Of a DNA stretch of 43,469 nt, positions 36,075-43,469 are shown piece after piece (position 1 is the first letter of the stretch; the number at the start of each line of letters is the position of its first letter). The notes under the pieces are model-generated. The model saw only the letters and a program-made list of their open reading frames with translations. It ran no database searches and was not told the DNA's origin. This DNA is from Chara braunii (taxonomy: Eukaryota; Streptophyta; Charophyceae; Charales; Characeae). The stretch covers positions 1,323,276-1,366,744 of the forward strand of contig BFEA01000413.1 in assembly GCA_003427395.1 (NCBI GenBank), in the 5' to 3' direction. Both the position numbers and the translations under genes were made by a program.

Positions 36075-36576
36075 AACAGACAGACAGGAGGGGGAGGACA
36101 GACAGACAGACAGACAGACAGGAGGGGGAGGACAGACAAACAAACAGGAGGGGGAGGACAGACAGACAGACAGACAGACAGGACAGACAGAAAGACAGAC
36201 AGGAGGGGGAGGACAGACAAACAATAAGACAGAGAGGAGGGGGAGGATAGACAGACAGACAGACAGACATACAAACAGAAAGGAGGGGGAGGACAAACAG
36301 CCAGACAGCCAGACAGCACCACGGTCCGTGGTCCTGCTCCTTGGCCCGTGGTACTCTCTGTCTGTCTGTCTGTCGAGCCGGAGGAGGAGGAGGGGTAGGA
36401 GGAGGAGGAGGAGGAGGAGGAGGAGGAGGAGGAGATATGTGACTAATACTGACTATATATTATACATATACATTTTATATATGTGTAAAAAAAAAAAAAA
36501 AAAAAACGCGTACGCGTATGCGGGTTTTTGGACACGTACGTGTACGGACCTCATACGCATACGTGGTGCTACCCAG
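35600..36576. mobile_element. hAT-like element loaded with microsatellites (977 bp)
   Basis: Termini TTGGGTAGCAC and complement CTGGGTAGCAC. Flanks CTTTCTGC (35592-35599) and TTTTCTGC (36577-36584) form an 8-bp duplication with one mismatch. The subterminal parts are rich in ACGTACG/CGCATACG alternation. The interior is (GT)n(GA)n at 35791-35848, (CTC)n, a GACA array with recurrent GACAGGAGGGGGAG blocks (35955-36320), and (GGA)n (36370-36434). CCCGTGGTACTGTC and its complement form a hairpin at 35918-35953. Long open frames on both strands are repeat artefacts. Confidence 0.68.
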
Positions 36577-36584
36577 TTTTCTGC

Positions 36585-36840
36585 ATTTTCTAGAATGAGG
36601 TGCATTCCTTCTTGTTCTTCTGGCGAGACCAGGAAATTATAACTTCTTTCTCAACTCCTACTCTAACCTCCTCCTCTCCTTGATGTTCGTCGGCTATGTG
36701 GCACCGTCGGTCGCGGATCCTGGGGCCGAGGAGGCCGGCTGCGGGCCCGCAGCCGAGTTCCCGTGCGGCCGCGCCACCGTCGCCATGGCCTAGCGACGGC
36801 ACGCGCGGCCTGCGCACCACGTCCTCTAAAGGACTGCACC
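36585..36840. other. GC-rich stretch, no recognised gene
   Basis: Contains GCGGGCCCGCAGCC-type palindromes at 36731-36760. Open frames are short. Confidence 0.35.
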
Positions 36841-36929
36841 AAAAAAAAAAAGAATTTTTTTTTTTGAGGGTGGTGTTTTCTTTGAGTGCCTTAGATAATT
36901 TAAAAATAGAAAAAAAAATCATTGATTGA

Positions 36930-37059
36930 CTGTTTGTTTTGATTAATTGATTGATTGGTTGATTGATTGATTGATTGACTGATTGACTGATTGATTGATT
37001 GGTGGGGGAGGGGTCCTCCCTCCCCTCCTCGGCACACACACACACACACACACACACAT
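36930..37059. repeat. (TTGA)n tract followed by (CA)n
   Basis: Tetranucleotide repeats TTGA/CTGA at 36920-37001, a GGGGAGG/CCTCCC hairpin-like spacer, then CA at 37034-37059. A complementary (AATC)n tract lies at 38443-38500. Confidence 0.9.
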
Positions 37060-37254
37060 TCAGTTTTCTATCTGCCAGTCTTTTTCATGCTGCTTGTCAT
37101 CCCTCTAAGTATTTTTTTGTGTGCCCAACTGAGCACCCTTAAGTAGTGCCAAACAGTCGGTGGTTCCTCGTTTGGAGTGCCAACTGCACTCTTAGGGGGC
37201 CGCTCGGTTCGGGATGTCTATGTTGCCTATGGGTGATGATGGATGCTCGTCGGA

Positions 37255-37312
37255 GTGTCTCCCTGGCTCAGTGGGTGGTGGGAACCAACAGTCTGCGGGG
37301 TTCAATCGTGAT
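37255..37312 (+). repeat. tRNA-like pol III promoter head
   Basis: TGGCTCAGTGGG (37264-37275) fits the A-box consensus exactly. GGTTCAATCG (37299-37308) fits all but the end of the B box. The spacing of about 24 nt is short. This looks like the head of a SINE rather than a tRNA, and may drive transcription towards the hammerhead motif 550 nt downstream. Confidence 0.5.
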
Positions 37313-37323
37313 GTGAGTAGTTC

Positions 37324-37800
37324 ATGTGCTGCTTTGCTCCGTGTTGGATGTGTGGACGTTCTCGTCTGCGCTCCGCCGCTGCTCTGTTGACTATCCCGCT
37401 TGCTTCGCGTGTGGTTCTTTGCAGGTTGATGTGTTCGCTGTGCGGTGTGGCCGTGTTGTTGGTGTTGCCTTGCGCTTCGCTGCTCCGCTGTCGTGCTGCT
37501 CATCCGCTGGTTGTCCCTTCCGTGCTTGCCGCTTGTGTGCCCTGTAGGTTGGTTGCCTTGTTGCTGCTGCCTTGTGCTCCGCTCCACGGTTGCCGACCTG
37601 CTGGTCCGCTCGCTCTGTCGTTCTCGGAAGTGTTGTTGCTTTGTTTGTGTTGCCTCGTGCTTCACTACACTGTTGCTGCGCTGTGTGCCATGTCGTTCCT
37701 TGCAGTCGTTTTTGGCGTTGTGCAGCCGTGTTGCCTCTACTGTGTTGCCTGGTGCTTCACAGGGTTGCTGTCCGCTGCTATGTTCCTCTTGGGGACAGTC
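37324..37800 (+). repeat. Diverged GC-rich minisatellite
   Basis: Imperfect reiteration of TTGCCTTGTGCTTCGCTGCTCCGCTG-like units of about 60-70 bp. Open frames in all forward phases are due to the repeat. Confidence 0.55.
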
Positions 37801-37858
37801 TGCCTTCACCAAGGGTCAAAGGGTTCATGACCCAAACCATCAAATACGGGGATTCCGC

Positions 37859-37914
37859 AGGTTGTCGAGGGTTCAGCCTCCTGATGAGTAGGTGCAACTC
37901 CGACGAAACAATCT
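37859..37914 (+). ncRNA. Type III hammerhead ribozyme motif
   Basis: All invariant core bases are present: CUGAUGA at 37881-37887, GAAA at 37905-37908, and U16.1-C17 at 37865-37866, with cleavage expected after C37866. Helix III pairs 37859-37865 with 37908-37914 (seven pairs, one G-U). Helix I is GAGG/CCUC (37867-37870 with 37877-37880) closed by the loop GUUCAG. Helix II starts G-C, U-A, has an A.G mismatch, then two G-C pairs and the loop UGCAACU. Helix III is open-ended and helices I and II are closed, which is the type III layout of plant retrozymes and viroid-like RNAs. Self-cleavage is inferred, not shown; the mismatch could lower activity. A separate hairpin, GGGTCA/TGACCC, lies just upstream at 37813-37833. 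Confidence 0.82.
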
Positions 37915-37992
37915 ATCACCATCAGTCTTTATTTTTTTATTTTTTTATTTCTTTAGTTTTTTCAGTTTTCTTGGTTTTGGTATTGGCCTCGT

Positions 37993-38265
37993 TTCGTTGG
38001 TTGTTGTTGTTTCCCTGCCTTATGTGCTGGTGTGTTGTCTTCCATCCCGCCTCCCCAGTGCCCTCCGCCCTATGTGTTATCTTAATTCTTTTTGGTACTT
38101 GCCTTGTCCACTGGTTGTTGGTGTTTCCCTACCTTATGTGCTTGTGTGTTGTCTGCCCTCCCGCCTCCCCTGTGCCCTCCAACCTATGTGTTGTTGCTAG
38201 TTTCTTGCTTCCCCCATGTGCCCTCCACCACACGTTGTCGTTTCTTGCTTCCCCCAACATTCGAG
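37993..38265 (+). repeat. Direct repeats downstream of the ribozyme
   Basis: Two units of about 75 bp, near 38000-38075 and 38118-38193 (TTTCCCT-CCTTATGTGCT-GTGTGTTGTCT). A shorter repeat of TTTCTTGCTTCCCCCA follows at 38200 and 38243. Confidence 0.6.
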
Positions 38266-38404
38266 TAGATGTCATTCTTCGCCACTAAAGATAAAATCTA
38301 CCATACTTGCGAATGTTACCTAAGCTAGAGGTGTGCTGATGACTTGTCATCGGAGATCATACTTGGCATAGTGTAACTTGCCATGGGGTGCATTGAAGCA
38401 CACA

Positions 38405-38408
38405 CATC

Positions 38409-38443
<35 letters not shown>

Positions 38444-38500
38444 AATCAATCAATCAATCAATTAAATCAGATCAATCAATCAATCAATCAATCAATCAAA
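38405..38500. repeat. (CA)n followed by (AATC)n
   Basis: CA at 38413-38441, then AATC/ATCA tetranucleotides to 38500. Confidence 0.92.
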
Positions 38501-38654
38501 CCTTTTTTTTATTTATTTGTTTTCAAATTTTGCATCTTCATTTTTTTACAACACCGCATTTCCCTGCAAAAAACAGAAATTCATTTCGAAAAAAAATACA
38601 GGTCAACTCAGGGACCATATATCTCATGATAAAAAATGAAAAAAAAAAAATCCT

Positions 38655-38730
38655 GCTTTTCTTTATGTATAAATATATTTTAATTTTGTTTAAATCAAAA
38701 TATATTTTAATTTTGTTTAAATCAAATCTA
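38655..38730. repeat. Tandem 31-bp AT-rich duplication
   Basis: ATATATTTTAATTTTGTTTAAATCAAA occurs twice in a row (about 38672 and 38700). Confidence 0.7.
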
Positions 38731-38835
38731 GTTTTTAATTTTTTAAAAATCCTAAACAAAGTCGGATTCCAAATATATATATATATATATATTAGTGTAG
38801 GGTTTTCCAAGCCCTACACCCCCATATATATATAT

Positions 38836-39473
38836 AGGGTAACCGGCGTTCAGGACGGGCCGAACGCGGACCCAAAAAAAACAAAAAAACAAAAAAAAAC
38901 ACGTCATCAAAAAAATCTGAAAAAAAAGATATGTTATGGAGAAAAATAAATTAAACAAGATTTGCCTGAGCATTACATCCCAATTCCTTACCAAATTTGA
39001 AATAAAAACAAAATACGGAGAATAAATACTAATAATAAAAATAAATTGGCGATGTTTCATTTTTGTTTGGCATAGCTAAATGACTTGAAAATTTACAGAT
39101 GTGTACTTCACATAATACAAAACCCACTAAGAACGTTTCAAAAAATAAAAAAATTGTTTAGACCCCGAAATAAAGTGAAAACAAAAAGTAAAAAGTGGAA
39201 AAATACGTGGGCGAGCACGTTTTGACACCGTCATCTTTGGCGATTTTTAATTCTTATTTGGGTAAGCCCAATGACTTGAAAATTGACAGGCATTTACCTC
39301 ACGTCATAGAGAACCCACAAAAAAAAATTCAAAAAAAAAAAAAAAAGTTAGGCGCCGAAATAATTTTTGGCAGGGGCCGAACGCCGTCGGGTTCGGACCC
39401 CGTACGGGACCCTGAACGCCCGTACGTACGGAGGTCTGCCCGTGGACCTCCGTACGTACGGGCTGGTGACCCT
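38836..39473. mobile_element. Inverted-repeat element inserted in a (TA)n tract (638 bp)
   Basis: Ends AGGGTAACC and GGTGACCCT, flanked on both sides by TA microsatellite. Subterminal GGCGTTCAGG and CCGAACGC motifs occur in inverse order at the two ends. The interior contains two diverged direct repeats (about 39046-39128 and 39236-39318, GACTTGAAAATT-ACAG). A perfect 18-bp stem with an 8-nt loop sits at 39419-39462 near the right end. The preference for TA arrays recalls the Micron type of MITE. No transposase. Confidence 0.65.
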
Positions 39474-40129
39474 GTATATATATATATATTTTTAACGTAT
39501 TTTTTGGGGTAAAAAAAAAATATTAAAAAAACAGGCCGCAGATTGGGCCTCATCGGCCTCGACCACGATCGAGATTCTCGACCGCAGCGGCCAAAATGCC
39601 TGCAGCCTGGGCCGCGGGTGTCACATAGCTCATCGGGACTCGTTGTATGAATCTCCTATCTCCTCAAGAGTAATCAAGAGCAAGCGCAGTGCTGGCGGAT
39701 TACAAGGAGCAACATGCGCATGATTTGCATATTTCATTATACTGTTTCTTACTCTGTTTGACTTCTGCAACGGTAGATTCCTTAAGATTCTAGGGCAACA
39801 ATGGTTGTTGAGCCTAGCAGGGAACCTTCCTTCTCTTGGAAGATTATCGGAATTCATCTCGCCACTTGCATTTTTCTTCAAGGGATTTTTGAAGCAACTT
39901 ATCAAGGCACACATCTCTCATTTCTTTCTCCTCCAACTCATCCAATCATCGTCTGAACCTTGGTTCATACTACTTACAAACCAAGCATGCGGAACTCGTA
40001 TTCAATACCAATCAACACCGACCTTTCCAAAAGAAGCTTCCTATCTACTGCGGCCGACACTACTGCGACTCATCATCAAGCTTAAAGCGACATCTCACAT
40101 TTTCACTTTCCTCGACCAGATTGATCGAG

Positions 40130-40255
40130 ATGCCACAAAAGAAGAAGGTTGAAGACTCTCCTTCCAGGAGAAGACCTCAGTCACCTCACTATAGATCTTC
40201 TGACTATGTCTCTAAGTCCGAACTTCCTTCCCCTACCCGTTTGATTCTTGTATAA
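40130..40255 (+). CDS. Small basic open frame, doubtful
   Basis: 41 codons starting MPQKKKVEDSPSRRRPQS, rich in Lys/Arg/Ser/Pro and with a nuclear-localisation-like start. It ends at TAA after CTTGTATAA, where GTATAA might instead be a splice donor. It could be the start of a retroelement gag gene or chance. No homologue is recognised. Confidence 0.2.
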   Translation: MPQKKKVEDSPSRRRPQSPHYRSSDYVSKSELPSPTRLILV

Positions 40256-40479
40256 TAACTGCTCATAATTCCGCGTTTGCACCTAACTCACACCCAATCC
40301 CCACCCTCCACCCTCGTAAACCCTCCCACTCTAAAGACCCCTCGAGCAAGAAGAAAGTAGTGTCTCCTTAGAGGCTTGGATTACATCTTCCTCTTCTATA
40401 TCATATTTTTTTTCCTACTCGTCTCCTTTATCCACTTCCTCTTATTTTTCCGTTCACCTACACATACATCTTTCCTTCC

Positions 40480-42760
40480 CCCCTAGCTTCCCTACGACCA
40501 CGTGGATGTTAGTAATGATAGGTCGGTCTATGTGCCATTTGCTTAAAAACATCATGAATTCACCTCTCTTTCTCAGACATTTGGTGGGAGGGGTAGTAGA
40601 AAGGAGAAAAAGGGAAAGGTAACAGCAGGAGGGACTAATATCAGGGTAAAAGATATACTGTTAAGTATCGACGACTTAAATGGAAGACTTGTTTGTGCAG
40701 CATGGTTTTCACCTATGTAGAAAATCCGGATATCCGGCAGGCCATTTTATCCGCAATTTTCAATCCGGATGAAAATTCCGGATTAATTCCGGATATGGAC
40801 AAATCCGGCCCTGCGCAAAACATTTTTTTTTCCCCAAAAAAAAACAAAATTCAAAAAATTCTGGAAAAAAAGTATGTTGTTTACATCAACGATACGAACA
40901 ACTTTTGGCTTGAGGCCATTGTTGATATCTCAACAGACAAAAAGATAAAAATATAAAACAGAAAAATAAAATAATATTTGGATAAAAAATTATAAAACGA
41001 ATCAAGCATCCCCCCTCTAAACCCCTTCATTCCCTATCTTACCCCCTTTCAACCCTTCCATGACTTATCAAGATTTTAATGAAATAAGAACATAGTTCTA
41101 TTGTATTTTGCATGCGCAATATTAGGGTTTTTTTTTTTTTTTTTTTTTTTTGGCCATTTTTTTTAATCATCCGGATTTTCGGATAATCCTAGCGCCCGAT
41201 AATCTGGCCAGATAATCCGACCAGATTATCCGGCCAGGTATGTCGTGCTACATAGGTTTTCGCTATGATCTGATTTTTGTTTGAAAAAAAAAGGAAAAAA
41301 AAAAAGAAAAAAAAAAGAATGTGTGAATGATGCACCTATCGCGTTAGTTTTGAAGCCGAAAAATGAGCAAAATCATTTGTGCTAACTATTTTACTCATGG
41401 TTTTACGTTCAACTAAGCCTTGTGATTATTGATTTAATCCAACATACCTGCAGTACATTTAGTCTGCAGACTCTGCACACCCTCCACCGTGACTCCTTTG
41501 GTAAGTGACACGACGCTAACTCAACTATAACACCATATACTTGTTCTATGCCTTGTCACCAGTCAAATTTTATCGCACCCGTCGTTCATGATCAACATGT
41601 CTTCCCCCCCTATTTTCCCCACGACCACGTGAATGTTAATAATGATCGGTCGGTCTAAGTTCCATTTGCTTAAAACATATAATTTCACCTTTCTTTCTTA
41701 GCTTTTTTTATGGGAGGGGGGGGAAAGGAGAAAAAGGGAAAGGTAAGAGCAGAAGGGACTAATATCAAGATAAAAGTTATGTTATTAAGTCTTTGACGAT
41801 TTAAATGGAAAGGCTTGTCTGCGCAGGATGGTGTTCACTATGATCTCATCATGGTTAAAAAAAAATTAACACAAAAAGCAAAGAAAGAAGAGAGAATGTG
41901 CGAATTATGCATTCATTGCGCGAGTCTTGTAGATAAAAGATGACCTCACTATTTTACTCATGGTTTCACTCTTTTGGCAAGTGACACGATGTTAACACAA
42001 TTATAACATCATAGACCTGCTTGTCACCTATCAAATTGTATCGCTCCCATCGTTCATGACCAACAGATCTTCCCCTTAATTAATTCTTACTTTCATACGG
42101 TGGAGATACATCTCTTTTAATATCGCAACTCGCGACGAATACAACATGAAAAAAAAGAGGAGAGGAGAAGGCGAAGGATAAAACATGGACGAGGGTATCA
42201 ACAGTGTTATACGGTCTCAACAAAATATTCAGCTTTGCTGCCTCATCCAATCAGACTAGCACGCAATCTCATCCAAAGTATAACTACCCACCCATCGTAT
42301 GAATTTTTTGTTGTGTAATAACCATATTTAATTTTTAGTGACACTGTATGTTTTCAAAGCCCGAATCTGATCTTGATTAAGAAAAAAAAAGAAAAAAAAA
42401 AAGGGGAAGGAGGACAAGGGCAAAGTCAAAATAACCATGGGCAAAACAAATGATGTGAACTTTGCTGCTGTGAAATTACCAAGTTACCAACGAATCTGTA
42501 CTTATATTGATTTAAATCTTTTATGCCTCCAACATCATTAATACATACACCCCTCCACTCCTTTGGCAAGTGGTGCGATGCTAACGCAACCATAACATCA
42601 TACCGTTGCTCTGCATCATGCTACCCGTCAATTATATAACACCCGTTGTTTTATGATCCTCTTGATTTATTTTCTTTATCTCATGCATCCAACCAGCGTG
42701 TCAGATTTGATAATAGAAACTCGCAATGCAAAAAAAAAAAAGAGGGGAAAGCATCAAGAT
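40480..42760 (+). repeat. AT-rich tandem array, about 0.58 kb per unit
   Basis: CCACGTG-ATGTTA-TAATGAT-GGTCGGTCTA recurs at 40499 and 41624, a spacing of 1125 bp that becomes 580 bp once the insertion at 40712-41256 is removed. TTTGG-AAGTG-C-CGA-GCTAAC-CAA recurs at 41497, 41976 and 42561. GCCTCATCCAAT recurs at 42240 and 42801. Units are diverged and have internal deletions. Confidence 0.65.
40712..41256. mobile_element. MITE-like insertion (545 bp) with a paralogous empty site
   Basis: Termini CCTATGTAG and CTACATAGG. Flanks TTTTCA (40706-40711) and TTTTCG (41257-41262) suggest a 5-6 bp duplication. The sister unit at 41838-41852 reads GGTGTTCACTATGATCT without the insert. Both subterminal regions are dense in TCCGGAT/ATCCGGA motifs. 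The open frame at 40693-40956 is not convincing. Confidence 0.75.
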
Positions 42761-42769
42761 GAGTATCAA

Positions 42770-43431
42770 TAGTGATATGATTTAGAAAAGTAAGTTTCGT
42801 TGCCTCATCCAATGTCATCCTATCTACCATTGGTAAGATCGGTTACCACTATGGAAGGCTAGCCGGGAATGTGTCTCCTCTATTTGAAAACTCAACCCAA
42901 ACATCTATCGTTCAATCTCACCCTAAAAATTAATATGCCTCATCCCTATCTCGGGCTCACCGTGTCAAACTGTCACCTCAGGTCTATTGCTCTTCGCAGT
43001 CTTCCACGTAACAGTTTGTATATCTCCTGTCTCAACCTATATTGCAGGCTCGCAGCTAACCTGCCCGGAGCACTGCCACCCCCAAGTTTTAATGTCAAAA
43101 TTTTTAATGCTCCTTATTATAAAAAAGAACGAAAAATGAAAGGAGGATTTATCTTTCACAAACAATGATTCGCCTGCAACAAAACTTCGGGACTGCTTCG
43201 GCACCATCCTATCACATTACATTGACAATTTGAGGATAAATCAGAATTGCAAATCCACGTGGAAGACCCATTCTCCAAGACGCCCCGCCCCCTCCCCCAC
43301 TTTCCCCTTACCTTTCTTACATCACCTCCACAGAAGATTCAACTATCACAGTCACTCTACCTCATAACATTAAAACCACTCTCTTTTCCGCAACTATCTA
43401 CACTTTTCAAGGTTTTGCGAATTTCCCCAAC

Positions 43432-43433
<2 letters not shown>
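42770..43433. other. AT-rich region, no recognised gene
   Basis: The open frame at 42869-43168 has no recognisable domain and sits in sequence like the neighbouring array. Nothing else is seen. Confidence 0.4.

Positions 43434-43469
<36 letters not shown>
43434..43469 (+). repeat. Poly-A run at the window end
   Basis: Thirty-six A residues close the window. This may be a simple repeat at which the scaffold assembly stopped. Confidence 0.9.

Noticed and set aside
35700-36642. Long Cys/Val/Leu/Ser-rich and Arg/Gln/Thr-rich open frames
   Set aside because: They are translations of GACA, GGA and GT arrays in several phases and have no protein-like composition.
38330-38365. CTGATGACTTGTCATC as a second ribozyme
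   Set aside because: A simple palindrome without the GAAA core.
42869-43168. Open frame of 99 residues
   Set aside because: No recognisable domain, and it lies in AT-rich repeat-like sequence.
43434-43469. Poly-A tail of a retrocopy or LINE
   Set aside because: No coding or LINE-like sequence precedes it; a simple repeat or scaffold end is more likely.

Overview
The window looks like nuclear DNA of a eukaryote with a large, repeat-rich genome. The evidence is GT-AG intron-like intervals, long CA/CT/GACA microsatellites, tRNA-derived SINE heads, many miniature inverted-repeat transposons (MITEs) and a Penelope-like reverse transcriptase. Gene density is very low. An acetate/succinate transporter of the GPR1/FUN34/YaaH family, known from green algae and fungi, fits a green-lineage alga. 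A charophyte such as Chara would match, but the sequence does not prove it. There is no bacterial-style operon, CRISPR array or phage.

Layout. Positions 1-16160 are a retroelement array: A (1 to about 1040), B (RT gene, 1049-4988), C1 (5083-8427), C2 (8534-11894), linker (11895-12257), A' (12258-12880), an N gap, then B' (13878-16160). The RT gene first looks broken, but four GT-AG intervals remove every frame change and stop, so it may be an intact, intron-bearing gene. B' is truncated at a microsatellite. Some joins carry Ns at the same place in both copies, so part of the array may come from the assembly. Positions 16161-17900 hold microsatellites, a SINE and a MITE fragment. The only confident host gene is the transporter at 18358-19038, with a TATA box at 17920. 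Positions 19040-25700 show only short repeats.

Positions 25700-33700 are a nest of non-autonomous DNA transposons. One family has TIR GGGCCTCGCCACACCACT and mostly TAA/TTA target duplications (Tourist/Harbinger-like). A 636-bp inverted-repeat element and a hAT-like element with a perfect 8-bp duplication also lie here. Positions 33080-34440 are a diverged repeat array. At 34936-35053 is a likely first exon encoding an organelle-targeting presequence with a strong GTAAGT donor; a 977-bp hAT-like element lies in its presumed intron.

At 37859-37914 there is a complete type III hammerhead ribozyme motif, with every core nucleotide and three helices. It lies about 0.6 kb downstream of a tRNA-like promoter head. 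This is the most interesting signal. Positions 38500-43469 are AT-rich and hold two more inverted-repeat elements and a tandem array of about 0.58 kb units. The window ends in a 36-nt poly-A run.
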